From Thermoanaerobacterales bacterium (GTDB taxonomy: Bacteria > Bacillota > Thermosediminibacteria > Thermosediminibacterales > Tepidanaerobacteraceae), in the NCBI GenBank assembly GCA_012839145.1, contig DUNY01000212.1, positions 1-12,572 on the forward strand: 12,572 nucleotides of DNA, in the 5' to 3' direction. Position numbers and translations under genes: made by a program. Positions 1-6,818 of this stretch are shown here, piece after piece. Positions within the stretch are counted from its first letter, which is position 1, and every line of letters starts with the position of its first letter. Under the pieces are notes generated by a model. That model ran no database searches, had not been told where the DNA came from, and saw only the letters and a program-made list of their open reading frames with translations.

Positions 1-18
1 AGTTCGGGGCCTCTAAGC

Positions 19-1830
19 ATGTTTAAAGATTGTAATTTTAATGTATTTAAAATCATATCGACCACAGCATTGATACCGCTACTTTGGGATTTATTCAAGT
101 TAGTTGTAATATGCGTGAGTCGATTTCTTGGTTACAATCTATACTTAGATCAGTCTTTTGAATATTTTGCCTTTAAAATAAAAGAGGTTCCTTTAAGCGT
201 TACGGTGCCTTCATTTTTACCTTCCGTTCAGGAAATCGGTCTATTGAAAAACATTGCTGTGAGCTCAAGTCCTTTTAACAAGTCTTGGGAAGGGTTATTG
301 GCTTATGGAGCTTTTTTGTTTTTGAGTGGCCTCGTTACCGGGGGTTTTTATGGAACTTTAAAAGATTATTTTAGAAATCGGGCACCAAGAATCAGAACAT
401 TCACTCAATTTTCATGGTACTATGGTCCCAGATTCTTTCTTGTTTTACTGCTACAAAATCTTTTTATTCTAATAACGGCAGTTTTTATAGGTGACAAAAA
501 GTTAAACATGGCTGTGCTTTTTTTAAGGACTATTTTCATATTTTTACCTTATATTATAGTTATGGAAGATTACGGATTTTTTGAAGCATTGGTAGCAGCC
601 CCGTCAGTTTTCTTTAGGTTTCTTGGGCCTTTTAGCAGAACAATTATATGTATAATAGCAGCAACAACGGTATTTTCTTCGGTTTTTGATTGGATGGGAA
701 CTCTGGGTTGGATTACAGCTTTATTTTTATGGCCAATTATAAGGGCGGGAATAATCTACAAAGTCATGTTGTTTTTTAATAATATAGTTATGACGGAACC
801 TGTAAAGGAAAGACCGAGGGAATATATAAGAGGATATGGCAAATCTACTTTAAAGTCCGTTCTTCTTGCAGTCCTTATAGCAACAATTTTCGGGCTACCT
901 ACGTTTATCTGTAAAATCCGATATACTGATACTATGTTGCCTTGGCATAAACCTGTGATTCAAAGGGAAGGTTTTATTTATCAGACTGAAGGTGCTCGAG
1001 TTTATACTACAAAAAACAATTTAAGAAAGGCAAAGCTTGTGATTGACAGTCTAACACCGTCAAAAGACGAGATATTATATACAAAAGCAGGATTGATACG
1101 AGGTAAAGGCAGGTTGATAACTGATTCAAGACCGATATATTTTACCTTTGAACTGACAAAAACCACAAATTACAACAATATAACATATAGCCTTCAAAAT
1201 GGCGGTAAAGTGGAAGCTGCAGACGGCTTATGGGGTAACCCTGTGGATAGGGGTATGACCCTTGTAATTGATGGACAATTTAACTGTATTTCCGGTATTA
1301 TTTACGACAAGATGGATTATTCGGAGTTTGATACATTGTGGTCTCCGGAAAATAGTTCTATATTTTTAGGGCCTACACCTAACAAAAGCAGTTTGTATGG
1401 GTTTTATGTCGCTCAAGAGACGCCCAACAGTCCGGTGGAATTCCAATGGATTTATAATACTGCTCTTTCCATACTACCCGAAGGCGAAAGGGATTCTTTG
1501 AAACTAATGGAAAAAATAAATATAGCATTTGAATCCCTAGACAGAGATATGTTATTAAATATAATGTATTATGTGAATGATCTTAAGCCTGATGATGTCC
1601 TAGCTGTAATAAAAGAGAGTTTCTCCAACTATCGATGGGTTATGCAGGCAAAAGGCTTAAGCAACTGGGAGCAAAATATTAAAACCAATGTGAGTTACTA
1701 TCCGGTTTCCAATGAAAAGATAACTCTTATGGGAGATTATTTTTTCTTGCAAGATAAAATCAGTTTTAGAGCAGAGTTGTATAGAATTGGCCAGAGGTGG
1801 AAAATCACCAGGATGTTAATTAAAAATTGA
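19..1830 (+). CDS. Multi-spanning membrane protein with large C-terminal soluble domain, unknown function
   Basis: I do not recognise a family. The 603-residue reading shows about seven hydrophobic segments, near residues 12-34, 91-113, 138-158, 165-183, 206-224, 228-253 and 278-298, then about 300 mostly polar residues without another membrane segment. That tail probably sits on one face of the membrane. Its last 100 residues (about 503-603) mix helix and strand and could be a small ligand-binding or NTF2-like fold, but this is a guess. The frame stays open to the left edge of the window and no good ribosome site precedes the ATG at 19 (only a G-run at 6-9), so the true start may lie outside and the gene may be 5'-partial. 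It converges on the leftward DUF3006 gene with 11 bases of overlap, and a hairpin-plus-T-run terminator follows at 1933-1970. I am confident it is coding and membrane-bound, not of any role. Confidence 0.8.
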   Translation: MFKDCNFNVFKIISTTALIPLLWDLFKLVVICVSRFLGYNLYLDQSFEYFAFKIKEVPLSVTVPSFLPSVQEIGLLKNIAVSSSPFNKSWEGLLAYGAFLFLSGLVTGGFYGTLKDYFRNRAPRIRTFTQFSWYYGPRFFLVLLLQNLFILITAVFIGDKKLNMAVLFLRTIFIFLPYIIVMEDYGFFEALVAAPSVFFRFLGPFSRTIICIIAATTVFSSVFDWMGTLGWITALFLWPIIRAGIIYKVMLFFNNIVMTEPVKERPREYIRGYGKSTLKSVLLAVLIATIFGLPTFICKIRYTDTMLPWHKPVIQREGFIYQTEGARVYTTKNNLRKAKLVIDSLTPSKDEILYTKAGLIRGKGRLITDSRPIYFTFELTKTTNYNNITYSLQNGGKVEAADGLWGNPVDRGMTLVIDGQFNCISGIIYDKMDYSEFDTLWSPENSSIFLGPTPNKSSLYGFYVAQETPNSPVEFQWIYNTALSILPEGERDSLKLMEKINIAFESLDRDMLLNIMYYVNDLKPDDVLAVIKESFSNYRWVMQAKGLSNWEQNIKTNVSYYPVSNEKITLMGDYFFLQDKISFRAELYRIGQRWKITRMLIKN

Positions 1831-2044
1831 TATCCTCGTCCTTAAACAATTCGTCAGCGAGTTTTTCAATTATATTTTTTCTCTTTTCAGTTTCATTTTT
1901 TACGACTGTCATTGTATCAAGATCTATTACATCACCTTCTTGTATATCTTTAGGAAGAAGGTGTTTTTTTATATTTAGAATGCGGCCGTCATCGTCTTCC
2001 AATACAGCATATTTCCCTTCAAATCTGTCAACTACTCCGTACAT
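1820..2044 (-). CDS. DUF3006 domain-containing small protein
   Basis: This 74-residue soluble protein has the look of the DUF3006 family: a short beta-rich start (MYGVVDRFEGKYAVLEDDDG), then a segment resembling 'LP..I.EGDVI', then a charged helical tail. Family members are typically encoded beside secreted metallo-beta-lactamase hydrolases, and that is the case here. Their biochemical role is not established; the fold suggests a small RNA- or nucleotide-binding barrel, which is inference. The ATG at 2042-2044 follows AAAGGAGAG with 6 bases between, a good ribosome site. The gene starts 15 bases after the hydrolase stop, so the two are co-transcribed. Its 3' end overlaps the convergent membrane-protein gene by 11 bases. 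Confidence 0.85.
   Translation of the reverse strand: MYGVVDRFEGKYAVLEDDDGRILNIKKHLLPKDIQEGDVIDLDTMTVVKNETEKRKNIIEKLADELFKDEDINF
1933..1970 (+). terminator. Intrinsic terminator inside an antisense gene
   Basis: A perfect 9-bp stem (CACCTTCTT at 1933-1941, AAGAAGGTG at 1955-1963) with a 13-base loop is followed directly by seven T residues (1964-1970). This is the rho-independent layout for rightward transcription and lies about 100 bases after the stop of the membrane-protein gene. On the other strand the stem is followed by GATGTAATA rather than a T-run, so it should not stop the leftward operon. The same bases encode about residues 26-37 of the DUF3006 protein. Confidence 0.65.
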
Positions 2045-2059
2045 AAGATTCTCTCCTTT

Positions 2060-2947
2060 TCATCTTACTCTCCTTAGCTTTAGTTCTTCGCCGTCGCTGG
2101 TTATTATTATATTACCGTTCTCGGCAGTGGTATAGACTTCTATACCATGATCAAAAAGATTGTCAAGGGTTTCTCTATGAGGGTGACCATAGGGGTTATC
2201 CTGTCCAACGCAAATAATGGCATACTTGGCAGATACGGCTGATAAAAACTCTTTTGTTGTGCTCGTACTGCTGCCATGGTGGGCAACCTTGAGCACATCA
2301 GCACAAAGGTCATAATTTTTGTTTTGGAGCATTTCTTCTTCAGAAGTTCTTTCAGCATCACCTGTAAAAAGAAATGAAGTGTTTTCATAAATGAGCTTTA
2401 AGACAATGCTGTAATTATTTAAACTTTCATAACTACTGCTGTTTGGTGCAAAGATATTTATTTTCACATCATCGTCAAGGGAGAAAGTCATTCCACCGCG
2501 AGCCGAAGTGATTGTTAAACCCTTATTCTTTACGGCCAAAAGAACATTTTCAAAGGTTTTTGTATTTGTGGTTATCTTTGGCATAAGGATTTTTCCTATA
2601 TCAAAAAACTCAATTACATCAGCCATTCCTCCAAGGTGGTCTGCATGAGGATGAGTCCCCACAATGAAATCAATTTTACTCACCCCCTGTCTTTTTATGT
2701 AATTGATAACTGTATCCCCGTCACCATTATTTCCTGCATCTATAAGCATGGTTTTTCCTGATGGAGATTTGATAAAAATACTGTCCGATTGGCCTGTATC
2801 GATAAAATGAACTTTGAGAAGTCCATGGTCATCACTTGATTGTATTGTACCAATTTCAATAGAACAAGCCGAAAGTAAAGCTAATGCTAATAATAATATA
2901 ATAATGTATCTAAAAAAGATATTTTTAGTTTGAGTGGAAATATGCAT
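2060..2947 (-). CDS. ComEC/Rec2-like metallo-beta-lactamase-fold hydrolase, predicted lipoprotein
   Basis: This is a 295-residue metal-dependent hydrolase outside the membrane. Residues 13-28 form a hydrophobic signal ending in the lipobox L-S-A-C, so Cys28 is the likely lipidation site and the enzyme is anchored on the outer face. The metallo-beta-lactamase motifs are complete: HPHADHLGG at 99-107 (H99, H101, D103, H104), FTGDAE with D197, VAHHGSS with H223/H224, and GHPH near 254-257. The opening VHFIDTGQSDS at 47-56 is typical of the domain found at the C-terminus of the DNA-uptake channel ComEC. Here there is no channel domain, so this is the free-standing form; a nuclease or phosphodiesterase activity is plausible but unproven. 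The start has AAGAGGTG upstream. It leads a two-gene leftward operon with the DUF3006 gene. Confidence 0.9.
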   Translation of the reverse strand: MHISTQTKNIFFRYIIILLLALALLSACSIEIGTIQSSDDHGLLKVHFIDTGQSDSIFIKSPSGKTMLIDAGNNGDGDTVINYIKRQGVSKIDFIVGTHPHADHLGGMADVIEFFDIGKILMPKITTNTKTFENVLLAVKNKGLTITSARGGMTFSLDDDVKINIFAPNSSSYESLNNYSIVLKLIYENTSFLFTGDAERTSEEEMLQNKNYDLCADVLKVAHHGSSTSTTKEFLSAVSAKYAIICVGQDNPYGHPHRETLDNLFDHGIEVYTTAENGNIIITSDGEELKLRRVR

Positions 2948-2988
2948 TTACTAACACCTCTTGAATTATTTCTTTGTCTTTCATTGCT

Positions 2989-3017
2989 GCCATAAAGTTA
3001 AATAACAGGTATGTAAA
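2989..3017 (-). promoter_or_regulatory. Tentative leftward promoter for the hydrolase operon
   Basis: Read on the minus strand, TTTACA (3012-3017) is followed after 17 bases by TATGGC (2989-2994), with the hydrolase ATG about 42 bases further on. The -35 is fair, the -10 weak (three of six). The -10 overlaps one copy of the 10-bp direct repeat. Some promoter must lie in this divergent gap; this is only the best-spaced candidate I find. Confidence 0.3.
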
Positions 3018-3040
3018 TAATACCACAACACATAAAGTTA
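2991..3040. repeat. Pair of identical 10-bp direct repeats, 40-bp period
   Basis: CATAAAGTTA occurs at 2991-3000 and again at 3031-3040, exactly 40 bp apart, in the gap between two divergent genes. The second copy abuts the extended -10 of the hprK promoter; the first overlaps the candidate -10 of the leftward promoter. Forty bp is close to four helical turns, so both could lie on the same DNA face. They may be operator half-sites, or chance in an AT-rich gap. Confidence 0.4.
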
Positions 3041-3049
3041 TGCTATAAT
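3041..3049 (+). promoter_or_regulatory. Extended -10 promoter for the hprK operon
   Basis: TGCTATAAT gives a perfect TATAAT (3044-3049) with the TG of an extended -10 element. No good -35 sits 16-18 bases upstream, which extended -10 promoters tolerate. Transcription would begin near 3056, giving a leader of about 40 bases before hprK. This suggests the main vegetative sigma factor. Confidence 0.6.
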
Positions 3050-3094
3050 CTTATTGTAGAAACTTATGACTGAAGCTTCGGGAGATACTGTGTG

Positions 3095-4018
3095 ATGCAA
3101 AAAATAAATCTTCAAGACATGATTAATAAGTTAAAATTAGAAGTTATTGTAGATAGCGAAGGAGTCATGCTAGATATTTCAGTATCGGATTTAAATCGTC
3201 CCGGGATTGAACTAACTGGGTATTTTGATTATTTTGCCTACGAAAGAATACAAATACTGGGAAAAACCGAGATATCCTTTTTGGAAGGGCTTTCAGCTGA
3301 TATCCGTAAAACTCGTCTTGAAAAGTTTTTATCATATAAAATACCATGCATAATAATCACCCGTAATCTTACACCCCCGGAAGAACTAATTTTTATTGCT
3401 CAGGAAAATAAAAAAACTATTTTAAGATCTCCGATTGCAACTACAAAGTTTATGAGCAGATTAACAGATTATCTTGAAAGGGAGTTGGCCCCGCACACAA
3501 CGATTCATGGTGTGTTAGTGGACGTATACGGCATAGGAATGTTAATTATAGGTGAAAGCGGCATAGGTAAGAGCGAAACAGCTGTGGAATTAATAAAGCG
3601 CGGTCATCGTTTGGTGGCAGATGACGCAGTGGAAATAAAGCAAGTGGCTGAAAATATTTTAATTGGAACGGCTCCTGAGATTATCCGACATTTTTTAGAG
3701 GTGCGTGGTTTAGGGGTTATTGATGTTAGAACAATTTTTGGCGCAGGAAGTATAAGGAATGATATAAAAATCGAAATGGTAATAGAATTGGTAGAGTGGG
3801 AAAACTATAAGGAAGGGGACAGATTAGGCCTAGAGGAAGAAAAAATAAAAATTCTGGACTCCTATATAACGAAAAAAACCATACCAATTAGACCGGGAAG
3901 AAATCTTGCGGCTATTTTGGAAGTTGCCGCTATGGACTACCGCCTAAAGTCCTTTGGATACAATGCAGCATTGGAATTTAGCAAAAGACTTTTTGATAAG
4001 ATAAATAAGAAAAAGTAA
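3095..4018 (+). CDS. hprK: HPr kinase/phosphorylase
   Basis: This is the bifunctional sensor enzyme that phosphorylates HPr on the regulatory serine using ATP or pyrophosphate and removes that phosphate, setting catabolite repression through CcpA in Firmicutes. At 307-308 residues it is full length for the family. Numbered from the GTG at 3092: N-terminal domain about 1-130; catalytic His139 in 'IHG'; Walker A GESGIGKS at 154-161; the acidic pair D177-D178 in 'ADDAVEI'; the signature 'EVRGLGVIDVRTIFG' near 203-217; and the C-terminal 'PIRPGRN' at 265-271. All expected active-site residues are present. GTG (3092) and ATG (3095) are adjacent; GGGAG at 3080-3084 sits 7 and 10 bases upstream, so either could be used. 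I chose the ATG. It is first in a probable operon with the isomerase gene 18 bases downstream. Confidence 0.97.
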   Translation: MQKINLQDMINKLKLEVIVDSEGVMLDISVSDLNRPGIELTGYFDYFAYERIQILGKTEISFLEGLSADIRKTRLEKFLSYKIPCIIITRNLTPPEELIFIAQENKKTILRSPIATTKFMSRLTDYLERELAPHTTIHGVLVDVYGIGMLIIGESGIGKSETAVELIKRGHRLVADDAVEIKQVAENILIGTAPEIIRHFLEVRGLGVIDVRTIFGAGSIRNDIKIEMVIELVEWENYKEGDRLGLEEEKIKILDSYITKKTIPIRPGRNLAAILEVAAMDYRLKSFGYNAALEFSKRLFDKINKKK

Positions 4019-4036
4019 ATTTAGGAGGTATTAAAA

Positions 4037-5092
4037 ATGTTGGACAATCTAAATCAAATACAGGAACTGGATAAAGGCGGAATGTTCGACCTTATTTACA
4101 AATTTCCGGACCACTGTGCAGAAGCAATTAAGATAGCCAGGGAATCAATTCGTGGACTTCGATTTCACAATATTATAAATGTGGTAATCACAGGTTTGGG
4201 AGGTTCTGCCATTGGCGGTGATTTAATTCGCATGATTACAGCTGACCGAGCTCAAATTCCTATCATTATTAACAGAGATTACAACCTACCTGCTTTCGTA
4301 GACGAGAGGACTCTTGTTGTGACTTCCAGTTATTCCGGTAACACAGAGGAAACCTTAACGGCTTATGAGCATGCAAAAAATAAGAAGGCTAAGATAATGG
4401 TAATAACCACAGGTGGTGAGCTCAAGAAAAAGGCCATGGCTGATGAAACTCCAATTATAACCATACCCGAGGGATTGCCACCGCGAGCAGCTCTGGGCTT
4501 TTCCTTTTTTCCGCTCTTTGTACTATTCCAAGAACAAGGAATAGGATATAGGAAGCAGTTTGACGTAGAAAATGCTCTCAGTCTTTTAAAAGACACTAGA
4601 ACAAAATATTGTCCCGAAGTGGTGGAAGAATATAATCCAACAAAATCATTAGCCAGAAAACTGTATGGTAAGATACCCTTGGTTTACGGGTCTTCAAGTC
4701 TAACTGATATCATTGCGGTTAGATGGAAAGGTCAGCTAAATGAAAACTCCAAACATCCTGCTTTTTTTAATGTTTTTCCCGAATTAAACCACAATGAGAT
4801 AATGGGCTTTGAGGGTGACAGCAAACTGTTAAAGCTCCTTGAAATCGTAATTTTAAGATCCCCTTATGAAAGCGACCGCATAAAAAAGCGTATAGATATT
4901 ACAATGGATATTTTACAAGATCAAGTCAGCGGAATAACTGAATTGTGGCCAAAGGGAGAATCTGTGTTGGAACATATGCTTTATCATATAATGTTCGGTG
5001 ATTATGTGAGTGCATATTTGGCAATACTCAACCGTAAAGATCCCAAGGAAATAGATTTTATCGATGAATTAAAAGAGCGAATGCAAGCTTAA
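4037..5092 (+). CDS. Bifunctional phosphoglucose/phosphomannose isomerase
   Basis: This 351-residue cytoplasmic enzyme belongs to the SIS-domain family that interconverts fructose 6-phosphate with both glucose 6-phosphate and mannose 6-phosphate. Visible motifs are GLGGSAIGGD at 53-62 and SSYSGNTEET at 97-106 (the sugar-phosphate-binding loops), PPRAALG at 148-154, and NENSKHPAFF from 235 with PELNHNEIMG at 248-257. By analogy with studied archaeal members, Glu236 is the likely base and His252 the ring-opening residue. The C-terminal RKDP (333-336) is also typical. Length and motifs fit an intact enzyme. AGGAGGT at 4023-4029 lies 7 bases before the ATG, and hprK ends 18 bases upstream, so they are probably co-transcribed. 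Its place beside hprK ties hexose-phosphate balance to the carbon-control kinase, though that link is inference. Confidence 0.93.
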   Translation: MLDNLNQIQELDKGGMFDLIYKFPDHCAEAIKIARESIRGLRFHNIINVVITGLGGSAIGGDLIRMITADRAQIPIIINRDYNLPAFVDERTLVVTSSYSGNTEETLTAYEHAKNKKAKIMVITTGGELKKKAMADETPIITIPEGLPPRAALGFSFFPLFVLFQEQGIGYRKQFDVENALSLLKDTRTKYCPEVVEEYNPTKSLARKLYGKIPLVYGSSSLTDIIAVRWKGQLNENSKHPAFFNVFPELNHNEIMGFEGDSKLLKLLEIVILRSPYESDRIKKRIDITMDILQDQVSGITELWPKGESVLEHMLYHIMFGDYVSAYLAILNRKDPKEIDFIDELKERMQA

Positions 5093-5105
5093 ATCTTCAC
5101 TTAAT

Positions 5106-5112
5106 GAGGTGG
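5106..5112 (+). promoter_or_regulatory. Ribosome site that decides the PHP gene start
   Basis: GAGGTGG ends 5 bases before a TTG at 5118. The GTG at 5109, also in frame, falls inside this site and has no ribosome site of its own. The TTG is therefore the better start. Confidence 0.7.
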
Positions 5113-5117
5113 TTATT

Positions 5118-5867
5118 TTGAAATACGAAGTTGATGTCCATTGTCATACAATAGCAAGTGGGCATGCCTACAGTACAGTCGTTGAAAATGCCAGGGAAGC
5201 GGCTAACAAAGGGCTTAAAATGATTGCAATAACTGATCATGGTCCGGCAATGGAAGAAGGAATCAATCGCTATTATTTCGGTAACATGGTTGTTATACCC
5301 CGGCAGATTGATGGAGTGTATATACTCAGAGGGATTGAAGCAAACATTCTAGATAACAAAGGGACTCTAGATCTTTCTGAGCGTTATTTAAAAAAACTTG
5401 ATATTGTTTTAGCCGGTCTCCATAGTGGATGTTTTTCCGGAGAGAGTGTGGAAGAAAACACTAGAGCAGTCATAGAAGCCATGAAAAACCCGTATGTAGA
5501 TATAATAGTACATCCAGGAAATCCGGAATTTCCCTTGAATATAGACAAATTTGTGGAGGCGGCACTGGAATATAATGTGCACATAGAAATAAACAACAGC
5601 TCATTTACAGTCAGTCGAAGAGGCAGTAAAGAAAACTGTATACTTATTGCAAAAAAAGCTGCGTCCATAAGTGCTAAGGTTTGCCTAGGGAGTGATGCTC
5701 ATATTTGTTTTGACGTGGGTAATTTTGATGAAGCTCAAGAAATAATAAAAGAAGCAGGGATTTCCGAAGAGAATATATTAAACACTACAACGGAAAAAGT
5801 GGTGGAATTTTTAAAATCAAAAGGCAGGGATGTGGTTCCTGGTTATAAAACATCCACAAAATTTTAA
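5118..5867 (+). CDS. PHP-domain phosphatase, YcdX type
   Basis: From the TTG at 5118 this is a 249-residue protein that closely follows the trinuclear-zinc phosphatase YcdX of Escherichia coli along its length. The metal ligands expected for that family are all visible: H8 and H10 in VHCH, H16, H41 in ITDHGP, E74 in GIEAN, H102 in GLHSG, H132 in VHPGNP, and D193 and H195 in LGSDAH. Other shared stretches include RGIEAN and EINNSSF (157-163). Activity on a phosphate ester in the cytoplasm is expected; the natural substrate is unknown. The TTG start gives the usual family N-terminus 'MKYEVDVHCHT'; a GTG three codons upstream is less likely. It lies 25 bases after the isomerase and 22 before the aminotransferase, in the same operon. 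PHP genes often sit near hprK, murB and rapZ in Firmicutes. Confidence 0.92.
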   Translation: MKYEVDVHCHTIASGHAYSTVVENAREAANKGLKMIAITDHGPAMEEGINRYYFGNMVVIPRQIDGVYILRGIEANILDNKGTLDLSERYLKKLDIVLAGLHSGCFSGESVEENTRAVIEAMKNPYVDIIVHPGNPEFPLNIDKFVEAALEYNVHIEINNSSFTVSRRGSKENCILIAKKAASISAKVCLGSDAHICFDVGNFDEAQEIIKEAGISEENILNTTTEKVVEFLKSKGRDVVPGYKTSTKF

Positions 5868-5874
5868 AGTATTA

Positions 5875-5883
5875 CGAGGAGGG
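5875..5883 (+). promoter_or_regulatory. Ribosome site that decides the aminotransferase start
   Basis: CGAGGAGGG ends 6 bases before the ATG at 5890, a strong site. The open frame extends upstream to an ATG at 5830 inside the PHP gene, but that one lacks a ribosome site and would add 20 residues foreign to the family. Confidence 0.8.
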
Positions 5884-5889
5884 CATTTT

Positions 5890-6741
5890 ATGTCTACGGT
5901 TGTCTATTTAAACGGTCAAAGGGTAGATTATGAAAATGCAAAAATATCCATTGAGGATCGCGGTTTTCAGTTTGGAGACGGTTTATATGAGGTAGTGCAT
6001 GTTTATAACGGCAGATTCTTCCATCTTGACCGGCATTTGGCTCGCTTACAAAAAGGGGCACAAGAAATATATTTAGATCTTGACTTTGGTCTTGATAACT
6101 TGGAAAAAGTATGCCGAGTAGCTTTAAGAGAAAGCGGCCTCAAAGATGCTTCACTATATATACAAGTTACACGGGGTACTGCCATTCGACAACATGCCTT
6201 TCCCCATGAAGTTACCTGTACATGGGTGGTTATAGTACGGGAATCAAAAGGGAATCCTCCTGACTTTTATGAAAATGGAATATCCTGTATTTTAGTACCG
6301 GATGAGCGCTGGGGTAGGTGCAACATAAAAACAGTTCAGCTTCTGGCAAATTGTATTGCCAAAGAAAAAGCCAGCAGAGCCGGAGCGTATGAAGCCATTT
6401 TCCATAGGGGGGGCAGTGTAATCGAAGGTTCTAGCAGTAATGTATTCATAGTCAAAGACAATATGATGTTGACCCATCCTGCAAATAAAAAAATACTAAA
6501 TGGTATAACTCGCGGCATTGTTTTAGAAATTGCGGACCAAAATAACATAGAATACTCTGAAGAGGTTTTCAGCATTGACGACCTGCTTGATGCTGATGAG
6601 GTTTTCCTTACAGGAACTACCACCGAAATTATGCCTGTTGTTAAAGTTGATGGTAAGATCATCGGTGATGGGATTCCTGGCAAGCTGACAAAAGTGATGC
6701 AAGAGCATTACAAAAAATACATCCAAACCATAGACAGATAA
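5890..6741 (+). CDS. dat: D-amino-acid aminotransferase (D-alanine aminotransferase)
   Basis: This pyridoxal-phosphate enzyme of fold type IV moves amino groups between D-alanine and 2-oxo acids, making D-glutamate and other D-amino acids for peptidoglycan. The 283-residue product matches the family length (about 280). Visible features are EDRGFQFGDGLYEV at 22-35, RGTAIRQHAFP at 95-105 (R100 and H102 are the residues that separate D-amino-acid from branched-chain enzymes by gripping the substrate carboxylate), the cofactor lysine K147 in WGRCNIKTVQLL, IEGSSSN at 178-184 with E179, and GTTTEIMPV at 242-250. These favour the D-specific enzyme over IlvE or aminodeoxychorismate lyase. It is last in the tight hprK-isomerase-PHP-dat run. 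A wall-precursor role fits with murB 1.9 kb downstream. Confidence 0.92.
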   Translation: MSTVVYLNGQRVDYENAKISIEDRGFQFGDGLYEVVHVYNGRFFHLDRHLARLQKGAQEIYLDLDFGLDNLEKVCRVALRESGLKDASLYIQVTRGTAIRQHAFPHEVTCTWVVIVRESKGNPPDFYENGISCILVPDERWGRCNIKTVQLLANCIAKEKASRAGAYEAIFHRGGSVIEGSSSNVFIVKDNMMLTHPANKKILNGITRGIVLEIADQNNIEYSEEVFSIDDLLDADEVFLTGTTTEIMPVVKVDGKIIGDGIPGKLTKVMQEHYKKYIQTIDR

Positions 6742-6756
6742 GTGTCAGGTAAAACT

Positions 6757-6787
6757 TTGAATAAAGGATTAACAATATTAATATAAA
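6757..6787 (+). promoter_or_regulatory. Tentative promoter for the substrate-binding protein gene
   Basis: TTGAAT (6757-6762) and TATAAA (6782-6787) are spaced by 19 bases, longer than ideal, and would start transcription just before the strong ribosome site GGAGGAGGAG (6803-6812). A competing pair, TTAACA (6769-6774) with TATAAG (6793-6798), would start too close to that site. The gap also holds a perfect palindrome ATATTAATAT (6775-6784). I see no terminator after dat, so read-through is possible. Confidence 0.35.
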
Positions 6788-6818
6788 TAGGATATAAGGT
6801 CTGGAGGAGGAGATTTAA

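Noticed and set aside
1744..1753. Palindrome TCTTGCAAGA near the end of the membrane-protein gene, considered as a terminator for the leftward operon
   Set aside because: It has no loop, and the run of A/T does not follow the stem in the right orientation with enough GC; I see no clear terminator for that operon.
1827..2135. A rightward 102-codon open frame rich in Ser, Phe and Ile
   Set aside because: It lies antisense to the well-supported DUF3006 gene and the end of the hydrolase gene, has no ribosome site, and its composition is typical of a mirrored frame.
6336..6683. A leftward 115-codon open frame inside dat
   Set aside because: It is antisense to a complete aminotransferase with all key residues, and lacks a ribosome site and family resemblance.
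6742..6818. Search for a catabolite-responsive (CcpA) operator or riboswitch before the binding-protein gene
   Set aside because: No match to the cre pattern and no stable structured leader is visible in these 77 bases.
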